Positions 40,001 to 48,232 are shown, counted from the first letter of the stretch. The stretch: 64,000 bases of DNA from DATENM01 sp045807765 (GCA_045807765.1 JBJMGU010000220.1:14120-78119), one strand, 5' to 3'. Numbers and translations: made by a program. Notes: generated by a model from the sequence alone, not told the origin.

Positions 40001-42097
40001 AGCCGCAAAGGCATGGCGATGTTTTCAGCCGACCGCCTTGCCAACGACAGCCTTGCCAGGCAGTGGGAGATTGCCGCTCAAGCAGGCGTCAAGCTGCTGA
40101 TCAAGCAAGCCGGCTGGTATCGCATCACTCAGCCCGAACTCATTGCCGCCGGGCTCGAGCCAATGCGCGACCCGCGCTTCTTACAACTCTTTGCCGATGG
40201 CCAGGAGGTCGCCATGCTCGTCAACGGCGGCTTTAAAGGGCGGCTCGATTCGACCGACTCCATCGAGTTTTTCGCCACTCCACTCGATACCCCGGAGACC
40301 GCTACACACGCCTATTACCTCATCTTCGGCGCGCAGCCCGGTCGCCGCATCGCGGGCGTTAGCGGCCTTCCCGACAAACCGGACGAGGCTCAGAGCTTTG
40401 CTTACACCACCGAACTGAAGCCGCGGTATCTCTACTTCCCTTCAATCAAGAACGGCGACGCCGACAACTGGTTCGGCCCCATCATCAGCAGCACGCCTTA
40501 TACGCTCTCCTTGAAAGTTTCGCAGCCTGATTCCCAGGCCCAATCGCCTGCCACGCTCGATCTGGTTACACAGGGACTCGGCCTCAACGTTGGGCATGGC
40601 GTCAGCCTTAGCTTCAACGGCTCGTTTATCGGTACAACTCTATTCGATAGTCAGGCGCATTCAACGACCTCGTTCACGCTGCCGATGTCGCTGCTGCGCG
40701 ACGGCGACAACAGCATCACTTTGCAAGCTCTCAATGGTCCGAGCGATTTCAGCGTCCTCGATGTCGTGCGTCTGACTTACGCGCACCGCTTCGTCGCCGA
40801 CGACAATGCCCTGCTGATGAGCGCCGACGGCGGACAGACCATACAGATCAGCGGCTTCCTGCGGCCCGCCGTTCGCCTTTTCGACATCACTGACGCGAGC
40901 AACCCTGTCGAGATTCAAGGTCAGGTTGAAGCGGACGGTAATAGCTACCGGCTGACAGCGGCATTGCCCAGCGGCGGGCCGCGCCAGCTCTATGCCATCA
41001 GCGAGCGCGCTGTCCAACATCCGGCGCAGGTCATCACCCAGCGACCCTCAACCTGGAACCGCGCCGCCAATGGCGCTGACCTCATCATCATCTCGCACGC
41101 CAGCCTCATCTCTAGCCTTGAGCCCCTCAAACAGCTCAGACTCAGTCAGGGCTACTCCGTCGCCGTCGTTGATGTCGAAGACCTCTTTGATGAATTCTCC
41201 TTCGGCGCTCACTCCGCCGCTGCCGTCCGTGACTTTCTCACCCGCGCTCACACGCTCTGGAAGAAAGCTCCCCGTTGGGCGCTGCTCGCCGGCGACGCCA
41301 GCTACGATCCGCGCAACTATCTCGGCCTCGGCGACAACGACTTCGTCCCCACTGGCCGCATCACCACCTTGCAGTTCGAGACCGCCTCTGATGAGTGGCT
41401 CGGCGACAGCGACGGCGACGGCCTTTCAGAAGTCGCCATCGGTCGCCTGCCGGTGCGCTCACCTGAGGCTGCGGCGCTGGTTGTCGGTAAGCTGCTCAAT
41501 TATGAGAAGCAGCGCCACGAAGGCGCTTTGCTGGTCGCTGACCGCAATGACGGCTACAACTTCGAGGCGGCGACAACGGCGGTCAAGAGCCTGCTGCCGC
41601 CGGGGCTGGCGGTGATGACCATCTATCGCAGTCAGATGGATGACGCGGCGGCGCATCAAGCGGTGATGGCGGGGCTCAGTCGCGGGCCACTGGTGGTCAA
41701 TTATGCCGGGCACGGCTCGGCCAGTGTGTGGCGCGGCAGCGTGCTGGTGACCGCTGATGCGGCGAGTCTGAGCAACCGCGACCATCTGACGGTAGTGATC
41801 TCGATGACCTGCTTGAACGGCTTGTTCAATGATCCGCGAACGGCGAGCCTGGGCGAAGCGCTGCTGTTATCAGAGGGAGGAGCGGCGGCGGTGTGGGCGT
41901 CGTCGGCGCAGACAAGCGGCGACGGGCAGGCGCAGATGAATCAAGAAGTGATGCGGCAGTTGTTCGGGGGAGCGACGGCGCGAGTGCAGGGGATGACTAT
42001 CGGCGAGGCGACGAAGCGAGCGCGGCAGGTGGTCAGCGACAGTGACGTGCGGCGGAGCTGGGTGTTGCTGGGCGATCCGACGATGCGGGTGAAGTAA
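37013..42097 (+). CDS. Large secreted CSLREA/beta-helix protein fused to a gingipain-type (C25) peptidase domain
   Basis: 1694 residues. A signal peptide (VMIISALAVLGLASS) precedes a CSLREA-like motif (VCLTANGDCTLRAALEETNA, about residues 60-80). A right-handed beta-helix runs to about residue 740, made of NVISGN, GNLIGL, NTIAGNYIGT and NTIGGS turns. Fn3-like and all-beta linker domains follow (about 740-1340). The last 350 residues form a caspase-fold C25 domain with His1567 (NYAGHGS) and Cys1600 (SMTCLNG), the expected catalytic pair. C25 enzymes are secreted cysteine proteases or sortase-like processing enzymes. No sorting tag is recognised at the C-terminus (DPTMRVK). The start is set by GGAGG eight bases before ATG 37013. 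It may be an adhesin with self-processing. Confidence 0.87.
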   Translation: MTARWVRAGVMIISALAVLGLASSQFEEAASTAGLQKRAPAAVFTVNSTGDQADLVPGDGVCLTANGDCTLRAALEETNALAGADTINFNIGTGTPSITPAAALPSITDRLTIDGNSGGAARVQINGSGVATAGTHGLVLAPGSSGSAIRSLVIRQWTGNGVRIQSDNNLIENNYIGTNETGSVTAANGAGGVVISGGSGNTIGGLSATAGTAPGNVISGNDTNGVMLTAAATMNSVQGNLIGIAAGGATALRNTGHGILIDSAPANTIGGSTTTARNIITGGTATTSFGVAIQGETSDNNTIAGNYIGTDITGMNDIGAGGDGVRINSGPDNNTIGGSTATPGTPPGNVISGNGATGCGTCDGIEIVGSSTIQNTTTGNKIQGNIIGLKADGMAALKNERNGININDASSTTIGGSSAMERNVISGNNTDANTDGIDMNGENADNNTIAGNYIGTNINGTAAIANGGNGVFVNGGPDNLTIGGSTATPGTPPGNVISGNTGDGVELLGGASSGHLVRGNLIGLQAGGAAALGNGANGVLLNQTTSSIIGGSTSDLRNIISANGANGVQLNEGQGGIFDNNTVASNYIGTDITGMSALGNTSAGIHIVQADGVTVGGITATPGTPPGNVISGNNTVGIDADNANDDAVQGNLIGLKANGADALPNTSHGIHIRNTSVRIAVGGTAAGAANRIAFNGGDGVNVAGASSNGNSIRANSIYSNTGLGIDLAGGTENASGVTANDPNDSDAGANTLQNYPVITAATVSGGSITVAGTLNSAPNMTFAIEFYSMTTADPSGNGEATSYRGSTSVTTNASGNASFSGIILATTDPLITATATNTTGSPANNTSEFAADFTASSPTIVRLESFKALADDSGKVYLEWQTGYEADNLGFNLYREVRGQRTRINPSLIAGSALIAGQDTVLAAGAVYSWVDAQGAADMAAMYWLEDIDLSGGATLHGPFFTSPVGKLPAEARAVLLNEINDSGDAAQRQLLPVTASRKGMAMFSADRLANDSLARQWEIAAQAGVKLLIKQAGWYRITQPELIAAGLEPMRDPRFLQLFADGQEVAMLVNGGFKGRLDSTDSIEFFATPLDTPETATHAYYLIFGAQPGRRIAGVSGLPDKPDEAQSFAYTTELKPRYLYFPSIKNGDADNWFGPIISSTPYTLSLKVSQPDSQAQSPATLDLVTQGLGLNVGHGVSLSFNGSFIGTTLFDSQAHSTTSFTLPMSLLRDGDNSITLQALNGPSDFSVLDVVRLTYAHRFVADDNALLMSADGGQTIQISGFLRPAVRLFDITDASNPVEIQGQVEADGNSYRLTAALPSGGPRQLYAISERAVQHPAQVITQRPSTWNRAANGADLIIISHASLISSLEPLKQLRLSQGYSVAVVDVEDLFDEFSFGAHSAAAVRDFLTRAHTLWKKAPRWALLAGDASYDPRNYLGLGDNDFVPTGRITTLQFETASDEWLGDSDGDGLSEVAIGRLPVRSPEAAALVVGKLLNYEKQRHEGALLVADRNDGYNFEAATTAVKSLLPPGLAVMTIYRSQMDDAAAHQAVMAGLSRGPLVVNYAGHGSASVWRGSVLVTADAASLSNRDHLTVVISMTCLNGLFNDPRTASLGEALLLSEGGAAAVWASSAQTSGDGQAQMNQEVMRQLFGGATARVQGMTIGEATKRARQVVSDSDVRRSWVLLGDPTMRVK
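37646..38911 (+). repeat. Four-copy internal repeat in the beta-helix coding region
   Basis: A 30-base segment coding TPPGNVISGN (ACGCCGCCCGGCAACGTCAT and on) recurs at 37646 (diverged), 38045, 38483 and 38882. The spacings are 399, 438 and 399 bases, that is 133, 146 and 133 residues. The last three copies are nearly identical, so recent tandem duplication or gene conversion is likely. Confidence 0.8.
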
Positions 42098-42139
42098 GGC
42101 GGCGTGAGCCGACAAGAAAGCAGCAGAGCGCACGAAAAA

Positions 42140-42211
42140 GCGAAGGGTCAGAGAAGCAGCGGACAACCTCTTGCCGGGGATGACGTGGCTCTGATCCTTC
42201 GCTCTATTTTT
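42140..42211 (+). terminator. Long-stem terminator after the beta-helix/C25 gene
   Basis: GCGAAGGGTCAGAG (42140-42153) pairs with CTCTGATCCTTCGC (42189-42202) with one mismatch, and TCTATTTTT follows. The 35-base loop is large. The next gene starts about 170 bases later. Confidence 0.7.
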
Positions 42212-42382
42212 GCCGTCCGGGCGCTGCCGGCTGGCAAGCGAAAAAACACTTTGGCGGTTGGCTTGTCGTCGCGAAATCGGGTATCCTTCACAGGTTATTT
42301 TACCGCCCTGCCCGCTTGCCATCATCATCGCCGTTTTGCTTGCACAGGCTGGGGCACGTGCGAATTGGCGGAGAGAGTGTAA

Positions 42383-43357
42383 ATGATCGCTTTTGAAAAA
42401 CTGTCAGGACAACGGATCGTCGTGACCGGCGGCGCCGGCTTTGTCGGTTCCAACATCGTGCGCCGCCTCCTGCGCGAAGGCGCGCGCGTCGTCGTGCTGG
42501 ATGATTTCTACACCGGCACGCTAGAGAACTTGCCCGGTGACGCCGCCGACATGGAGATCGTGCGCGGCACGGTGACCGATTACGAACTGGTGCGCGACGT
42601 CGTCCAGGGTGCTGCCATCGTCTTTCACGAAGCGGCGCGCAACATCATCGTCTCGACGCGCAACCCGCGCGAGGATTACGAAGTCAACATCGGCGGCACA
42701 CTGAACGTGCTGCTGGCGGCGCGCGAAACCAACGTACCGCGCACGGTTTACGCTTCGTCGGCTTCGGTCTACGGCAATCCGCGTTACTTGCCGATCAATG
42801 AAGACGATGCGACCAACATGCTCAGCCCTTACGCCGTCTCGAAATTCGCGGGCGAGAATTACTGCAAGGCGTTCTACGAAAGTTACGGCTTGTCAGTGGC
42901 GGCGGTGCGCTATTCAAACGTCTTTGGCACGCAGCAACGCCCCGACAATCCTTATTGCGGAGTCATCGCTAAGTTCTTCGAGTCGACGATGCAGAACGAA
43001 GCGCCGCGCATTCACGGCGACGGCGAGCAGACACGCGATTTCACCTACATTGATGATGTCGTCGAGGCGACGCTGATGGCCGGCATCTCGTCGAAGGCCG
43101 AGGGTCAGGTCTATAATGTCGGCACCGGGCGCGAAACGACGATCAATCAACTGGCGCGGATCATCATCCGCATCACCAATGCGCAGGTCGAGCCGACCTA
43201 TGTTGACCGCCGCGACATTGACAACATCCGCCGCCGCGTCGTCAACATCGAAAAGATTCGCCGCGAGCTGCGCTGGGTGCCATCCGTGACCATCGAAGAA
43301 GGTCTGCGCCGAACTTACCAATGGCTGAAAGAGAACAACGAGGGGAGACCGGCATGA
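42383..43357 (+). CDS. NAD-dependent NDP-sugar epimerase/dehydratase (extended SDR)
   Basis: 324 residues. VVTGGAGFVGSNIVRRLL binds NAD; catalytic elements are SSASVYGNPRYLP and the tyrosine in LSPYAVSKFAGENY. RYSNVFGTQQRPDNPY and GDGEQTRDFTYIDDVV follow. It is close to UDP-glucose/UDP-GlcNAc 4-epimerases; the product sugar is unknown. ATG 42383 has GGAGAGAG upstream. The last four bases overlap the ATG of a GT2 gene (ATGA), so it probably feeds a sugar nucleotide to a glycan-assembly step with that enzyme. Paralogue of the gene at 28049. Confidence 0.9.
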   Translation: MIAFEKLSGQRIVVTGGAGFVGSNIVRRLLREGARVVVLDDFYTGTLENLPGDAADMEIVRGTVTDYELVRDVVQGAAIVFHEAARNIIVSTRNPREDYEVNIGGTLNVLLAARETNVPRTVYASSASVYGNPRYLPINEDDATNMLSPYAVSKFAGENYCKAFYESYGLSVAAVRYSNVFGTQQRPDNPYCGVIAKFFESTMQNEAPRIHGDGEQTRDFTYIDDVVEATLMAGISSKAEGQVYNVGTGRETTINQLARIIIRITNAQVEPTYVDRRDIDNIRRRVVNIEKIRRELRWVPSVTIEEGLRRTYQWLKENNEGRPA

Positions 43358-44112
43358 ACGCTTCGCCGGCGCTCGACGTGGAGGTTATGACCCGCCCGCA
43401 GCCGCGCGTGCTGTGCGTCGCACCCGCCTGGAACGAAGGCGAGCGCATCGCCCGCGTCGTCGGCGCCGTGCCGCGCGACCTCGTTGAAGCGACAGTGGTC
43501 GTGGACGACGGCTCAAGCGACGCGACCCGCGATTACGCCGAAAGCGCCGGCGCGACAGTGATTCGTCAGGGCGCTAACCGCGGCGTCGGCGCGGCGATTC
43601 GCGCCGGCATCGATTATGCGCGGGCCAATGGTTTTGATGTCGTGGTGATTGTATCGGGCGGCGGCAAGACACCGCCTGAGCAGATTCCGCGACTGGTCGA
43701 GCCGATTCTGCGGGGCGAAGCCGAGCTGGTGCAGGGCTCGCGCTACCTCAATGGCGGCGAATACCTGCGCATGCCTTTGCGCCGCCGTGTCGGCACGCGC
43801 GGCTACACCTGGTTGTTTTCCTTCTTCTGCGGCAGGCGGGTCACTGATGCATCAAGCGGATTTCGCGCCATCAAGCTGTCGTTGTTCGACGACCAGCGCA
43901 TCAACCTCTGGCAAGAATGGCTCGACCGTTACGAGCTGGAGCCTTACTTGCTCTTCAAAGCCCTGCGCCTGCGCCATCGCGTTGTCGAGGTTCCGGTGAC
44001 AATCGAGTACCCGAAGACCGACGGCATCGCTTACACAAAGATGCGCGCCATCACCGATTGGTGGAAGATCTTCCGCCCCATCGTCTTTCTGGCCTTCGGC
44101 ATCAAGCGATAG
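43354..44112 (+). CDS. Family 2 glycosyltransferase (dolichol/polyprenyl-phosphate sugar synthase type)
   Basis: 252 residues. The GT-A nucleotide-sugar motif is VLCVAPAWNEGERIARVVGA, then VVVDDGSSDATRDYA and NRGVGAAIRAGIDYA. The usual acidic DXD motif region reads VVIVSGGGKTPPEQIP, with Gly-rich residues in place of the expected DAD. That is odd, and metal binding may be altered. GSRYLNGGEYLRMPLRRRVGT and SGFRAIKLSLF resemble DPM1/GtrB-like enzymes, which load a sugar on a lipid carrier. It lacks C-terminal membrane helices. ATG 43354 overlaps the epimerase stop and has GAGGGGAGA upstream. Confidence 0.85.
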   Translation: MNASPALDVEVMTRPQPRVLCVAPAWNEGERIARVVGAVPRDLVEATVVVDDGSSDATRDYAESAGATVIRQGANRGVGAAIRAGIDYARANGFDVVVIVSGGGKTPPEQIPRLVEPILRGEAELVQGSRYLNGGEYLRMPLRRRVGTRGYTWLFSFFCGRRVTDASSGFRAIKLSLFDDQRINLWQEWLDRYELEPYLLFKALRLRHRVVEVPVTIEYPKTDGIAYTKMRAITDWWKIFRPIVFLAFGIKR

Positions 44113-44487
44113 TCAAGGCGTCTTCTGTTCCAGCTTGTCGAGGCGGTCTTCGAATATCTCGTGTTCGGCCCGCACCTGCAAAACTTCTTCCGCGAGCATC
44201 CTAAATTTCTTGTTGAGCAGGACGAACTGCCTATCAACGTCGGCGAACCGCTGATTCATCTCCGAACGTAATGATTGAATCTCGGCAGTCAGGCCAACGC
44301 GCAGTTGATCCTGGCCAACGCGCAGTTGATCCTGGCCAATACGCAATTGTTCTTGCCCAACGCGCAGTGTTTCAATCTCCGCTTTCAGGCCGTCACCAAT
44401 TTCATTGAGGCGTTCCAGCACCGTGGTTATGGGCTGGCTGTCGTATTGTGTCTCATCGGGCAGTTTGTTTGTCGGGTCGTCGCTCAT
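44113..44487 (-). CDS. Small coiled-coil protein with expanded heptads, paralogue of the gene at 33949-34311
   Basis: 124 residues, hydrophilic. TTVLERLNEIGDGLKAEIETL leads into four seven-residue repeats (QEQLRIG, QDQLRVG, QDQLRVG and a partial copy) that keep a perfect heptad. MNQRFADVDRQFVLLNKKF and a C-terminal helix (RAEHEIFEDRLDKLEQKTP) follow. The N-terminal phrase, the MNQRF phrase and the RAE...LE ending are shared with the protein at 33949. Function unknown. ATG 44487 has GAGGAAG upstream. The gene is tail-to-tail with the GT2 gene, with no base between the stops. Confidence 0.78.
   Translation of the reverse strand: MSDDPTNKLPDETQYDSQPITTVLERLNEIGDGLKAEIETLRVGQEQLRIGQDQLRVGQDQLRVGLTAEIQSLRSEMNQRFADVDRQFVLLNKKFRMLAEEVLQVRAEHEIFEDRLDKLEQKTP
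44292..44375 (-). repeat. 21-bp tandem repeat encoding coiled-coil heptads
   Basis: Copies start at 44292, 44313, 44334 and 44355 on the plus strand (GGCCAACGCGCAGTTGATCC and on). The first two are identical over 21 bases; the third and fourth have diverged. Each copy adds exactly one coiled-coil heptad, so copy-number change keeps the frame and the heptad phase. Confidence 0.92.
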
Positions 44488-44714
44488 ATCACTTCCTCTC
44501 TCACCGCATGCCCGAACAGCATCTGTCGGGATTATTGAGTGGGGATCATTCCAACGTCAAGAAAATAGTTCCGTCAGGCGGCGCGGCGGCGAAGGCTGCA
44601 AGCGCCTGCCGGTAGATTGAGAAAGTCATCACCCGCGTGGTATGGTTTTCTTTGTTGGTCGTCGAACAATCCAGCGCAATCCACAACCGACATTAACGCT
44701 GAGAGGATACCTGA

Positions 44715-46982
44715 GTGAGCGAGGCCGCGGCGGCGCACGAGGCGCTGCAACAGCATTTTGGCTTCACCGAATTTCGCGAGGGCCAGGACGAAGTCGTCCA
44801 GGCTGTGCTTGCGGGCCGCAACGCGGTCGTCGTCATGCCGACCGGCGGCGGCAAATCGCTCTGCTATCAACTGCCTGCCCTGATGCGCGAAGGCACAACG
44901 CTTGTCGTTTCGCCGCTCATCGCGCTGATGAAAGATCAAGTTGATCAGCTCGCCGAGCGCGGCATCAGTGGCACCTTCATCAATTCCAGCCTGAGCTACA
45001 GCGAAACCAACATTCGCCTGAGCCGTTTGCGCATGGGCGAATACAAGCTGGTTTATGTCGCGCCCGAACGCTTTCGCAGCCAGGCCTTCATGGATTCAAT
45101 CGGCGAGACCCGCGTGCGATTGTTTGCCGTTGACGAAGCGCATTGCATCTCGCACTGGGGCCATGACTTCCGCCCCGACTACCTGCGGATGAAGCCGGCT
45201 ATCGAGCAGCTCGGCAATCCGCAGGTCATCGCGCTGACGGCGACAGCGACGCCGCAGGTGCGCGCAGACATCTGCGAGCAGCTCGGGCTTACGGACGCGC
45301 AGGTCTTTGTTGCCGGCTTTGACCGCCCCAATCTCGCCTTGCGCGTCATGCACACGGCGACCGAGCGCGAAAAGATCGACACGCTGAAGCGCTTGATCCG
45401 CCATGCGGCGGGCGCGGGCATCATCTATGCGGCGACGCGCAAGAGTGTCGAGCAGATTGCCGCCAAGCTCAAGCTCGCCGGATTGCGCATTGAGCTGTAT
45501 CACGGCGGCATGGACGACGGCGAGCGCAGCCGCGCGCAAGACGCTTTCATGCGCGGCGATGCGCAGGCCATCGTAGCGACCAACGCCTTTGGCATGGGCA
45601 TCGATAAACCCGACATTCGCTTCGTGGCGCATTTCCACCTGCCGGGCTCAATCGAAGCTTACTATCAAGAGGTTGGGCGCGCTGGCCGCGACGGACTGCC
45701 GTCGGAATGCGTCCTGCTGTTTAACTACGCGGACACGCGCACGCAGCAATTCTTCATCGAAGGCAGCCACCCGTCGCCAGAGCTGATCAAGCGCGTCTAT
45801 GACGAGATCGCTTCATTCGGCCTGGAGCGCGTCGAGCTGACGGCGCGCGAGCTCAGCGAGCGATTGCGCGTCAAGAATGATATGTCCATCCATTCGGCGC
45901 TCGTCGTGTTGGAGAAGGCCGGCCACATCGAGCGTGGTCGCGCCAGCGAAGCGACCATTCTGGCGCTGATGAAGATGCCAATTGACGTGGCGCTCGAAGC
46001 CGTCCGCGACGATTCGAATGAAGGCGGCGTGCTGCGCGACCTGATTTTCACGCGCAACGTCAACGAGCGGGAGCAGACAGAGCTTGATCTGAAGGCCATC
46101 GCCGCGCAACTCGGGCTGAGCGACGCACAGATGCGCCGGGCGCTGGCGGCGCTCGAAGCCAAAGGCTTGATCGGTTATCACGCGGCGTTTCAGGGGCGCG
46201 GCATCCGCTTGCTGGACGCGCCGCCGGCGCGGGCCTTGCGGGTTGACACCAGAGAGCTGGCCGCGCGCGCCGCCGCTGAACAGGGAAAGCTGCGGCGCAT
46301 GATCGATTATTGCTATCATAAGGCTTGCCTGCGCACCTACATTCTGAAATACTTCGGCGACCGCAAACAGGCGCCGGCGTGCGAGAGCTGTTCGAGCTGC
46401 GCGCCCGCCGACGCGCGTTACCTTGAAGAAGAGCGTATCCAGGCGCCGCCCGCGGGCACCTTGCGCATGGGCCGCGCACGGAAAGCCGAGACCAACCGGG
46501 CGACCGAACTTGAGCAGTTCATCATCGAGCAAGCGCCAGCCGGCGTCGAGTTGCGCGAACAACTAAAAGCGCGCGCCGCCAGCCGCCGCGCGCTGACGCG
46601 GGCCGAATCCGCGGGCGATGCGCCGCGAGAGCGTGCGCGCAAGCCGAACCTGGCACAGATGACCGTCGTCATCAAGATACTCAGTTGCATCGCCCGCATC
46701 GAGCGCGAATATGGCCGGGGCCGTTTCGGCAAGGGAACGGTGGCGGCAGTCTTGCGCGGCTCGACCAGTAAGCAGGTGCTTGAAAGCAAGCTCAACAAGC
46801 TCTCGACCTATGGCTTGTTGAGCGATATGCGGCAGGACGAGATTACCGCTTACATCAAAGCATTGATTGATGCCGCGTGCGTCGCCGTCGAAAAAGGTCT
46901 CTATCCAACGGTGAGCCTCACCGATTTCGGGCGCGAGGTGATGCACCGCCGCGCCGAAGTCATGCTGGAATTGCCGGATTGA
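44715..46982 (+). CDS. recQ: RecQ-family ATP-dependent DNA helicase with an extended C-terminus
   Basis: 755 residues. Helicase motifs: FREGQDEVV (motif 0), MPTGGGKSLCYQLP (I), VVSPLIALMKDQV (Ia), AVDEAHCISHWGHDFRPDY (II plus the RecQ aromatic loop), LTATATP (III), IIYAATRK (IV), TNAFGMGIDKPDIR (V) and YQEVGRAGRDG (VI). The zinc-binding RQC cysteines are CYHKACLRTYIL and CESCSSC. The C-terminal 200 residues contain GTVAAVLRGSTSKQV and LSTYGLL, a pattern seen in longer RecQ proteins of several phyla. It unwinds DNA in repair and fork restart. The start is GTG 44715 with AGAGG upstream. Confidence 0.95.
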   Translation: MSEAAAAHEALQQHFGFTEFREGQDEVVQAVLAGRNAVVVMPTGGGKSLCYQLPALMREGTTLVVSPLIALMKDQVDQLAERGISGTFINSSLSYSETNIRLSRLRMGEYKLVYVAPERFRSQAFMDSIGETRVRLFAVDEAHCISHWGHDFRPDYLRMKPAIEQLGNPQVIALTATATPQVRADICEQLGLTDAQVFVAGFDRPNLALRVMHTATEREKIDTLKRLIRHAAGAGIIYAATRKSVEQIAAKLKLAGLRIELYHGGMDDGERSRAQDAFMRGDAQAIVATNAFGMGIDKPDIRFVAHFHLPGSIEAYYQEVGRAGRDGLPSECVLLFNYADTRTQQFFIEGSHPSPELIKRVYDEIASFGLERVELTARELSERLRVKNDMSIHSALVVLEKAGHIERGRASEATILALMKMPIDVALEAVRDDSNEGGVLRDLIFTRNVNEREQTELDLKAIAAQLGLSDAQMRRALAALEAKGLIGYHAAFQGRGIRLLDAPPARALRVDTRELAARAAAEQGKLRRMIDYCYHKACLRTYILKYFGDRKQAPACESCSSCAPADARYLEEERIQAPPAGTLRMGRARKAETNRATELEQFIIEQAPAGVELREQLKARAASRRALTRAESAGDAPRERARKPNLAQMTVVIKILSCIARIEREYGRGRFGKGTVAAVLRGSTSKQVLESKLNKLSTYGLLSDMRQDEITAYIKALIDAACVAVEKGLYPTVSLTDFGREVMHRRAEVMLELPD

Positions 46983-47012
46983 TCGAAGACGCATTTCTCT
47001 ATTGGAGTGATA

Positions 47013-48134
47013 ATGGACTCACAACCGACCGTAACGGGCGTTTTGCAGCTCAACGAAAAAGGCTTCGGCTTTCTTCGTCAGGCGGCGAACAATTACCTGC
47101 CCGGCCCGAAAGACATCTTCGTCGGGCGCAACCTGATTCAGAAGTACGCGCTGCGCGAAGGCGTGATGATTGTGGGCCGCGCGACCCCGAGCGACGCAGG
47201 CCGCGGGCGCGCGCAATCCGACCAGCTCAGCCAGATTGAGACCATCAACGAGATGGCGCCGGAAGCTTACACGCACCGGCCAGAGTTCACCCGTTTGACC
47301 AGCGTTGACCCAACTGAGCGATTGGAGCTTTCCGAAGGCAACGACAACCTTTCAATGCGCGTGCTCGACCTGATCGCGCCCATCGGCAAGGGCCAGCGCG
47401 GCTTGATCGTCGCGCCGCCGAAGACTGGCAAGACGACGCTCATCGAAGAGATCGCCGAAGCCGTCGCCGATAACCATCCCGAAACGCATCTGGTCGTCCT
47501 GCTGATTGACGAGCGTCCCGAAGAGGTCACGCATATGAAGCGGCGCGTGCGCGGCGAAGTCGTCGCTTCGTCGGCGGATCAAGGCGGCGAGCTGCACCTG
47601 CAAATTGCTCGGCTGGTTCATGAGCGCGTCAAGCGCATGGTCGAATGCGGCGAGGACGTGGTGATGTTGCTCGATTCGATCACCCGGCTGGCGCGCGCCT
47701 CGAATCGTGAGACCAGCCGCCGCGGTCGCACCATGAGCGGCGGCGTGGATTCGCGGGCGATGGAGTTCCCGCGCAAGTTCTTCGGCGCGGCGCGCAAGGC
47801 CGAAGAAGGCGGCAGCTTGACGATCATCGCCACGGCACTGATCGATACCGGTAGCCAGATGGACGAAGTGATCTTTCAGGAGTTCAAAGGGACGGGCAAT
47901 CTGGAGATCGTCCTCGACAGAAAGCTTGCCGAGCGCCGCATCTTCCCGGCCATAGACATCTCGAAATCGGGGACCCGCAAAGAAGAGAAGCTCTTCGATC
48001 CCGACTCCATGCCGCAGATCAATCTGCTGCGCCGCGCCCTCGCCGGCAAAAAGTCTATCGAAGCGATGGAGCTGTTGTTGAAGGGCCTGACCGATACGAA
48101 GACCAACCGCGACTTTCTCGCCCGCTTAAAATAA
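47013..48134 (+). CDS. rho: Transcription termination factor Rho, lacking the N-terminal helical domain
   Basis: 373 residues against about 419 in E. coli. The RNA-binding cold-shock-like domain begins at once (GVLQLNEKGFGFLRQAANNY, GPKDIFVG). Then come the ATPase core with Walker A APPKTGKTTLIEEIA, VVLLIDERPEEVTHMKRRV, VMLLDSITRLARASN, the R-loop region GGVDSRAMEFPRKFFGAARKA and the arginine-finger region FPAIDISKSGTRKEE. The usual first 45-50 residues (Rho_N three-helix domain) are missing. ATG 47013 follows GGAG by five bases and recQ ends 30 bases upstream, so no longer start is possible in this frame. Confidence 0.93.
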   Translation: MDSQPTVTGVLQLNEKGFGFLRQAANNYLPGPKDIFVGRNLIQKYALREGVMIVGRATPSDAGRGRAQSDQLSQIETINEMAPEAYTHRPEFTRLTSVDPTERLELSEGNDNLSMRVLDLIAPIGKGQRGLIVAPPKTGKTTLIEEIAEAVADNHPETHLVVLLIDERPEEVTHMKRRVRGEVVASSADQGGELHLQIARLVHERVKRMVECGEDVVMLLDSITRLARASNRETSRRGRTMSGGVDSRAMEFPRKFFGAARKAEEGGSLTIIATALIDTGSQMDEVIFQEFKGTGNLEIVLDRKLAERRIFPAIDISKSGTRKEEKLFDPDSMPQINLLRRALAGKKSIEAMELLLKGLTDTKTNRDFLARLK

Positions 48135-48203
48135 GGACTCACGGCGCTGTCGAGTCCACCCGGCCTTCCTTCGACCATCGTCCGCTAATTGCTTTGCGCC
48201 GTT

Positions 48204-48232
48204 TTGCCACAGACCGGCGAGTGTAATATAAT
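48204..48232 (+). promoter_or_regulatory. Strong sigma-70-type promoter for the Ntn hydrolase gene
   Basis: TTGCCA (48204-48209), 17-base spacer, TATAAT (48227-48232). This is the best-matching promoter in the window. It is 50 bases before the ATG, which has AAGGAGG (48271-48277) as ribosome site. Confidence 0.7.

Noticed and set aside
41560..42097. Apparent change in codon style in the last 500 bases of the C25 gene (more GCG and GGG)
   Set aside because: The shift is mild and within what one sees between domains. Without codon statistics it does not support recombination.
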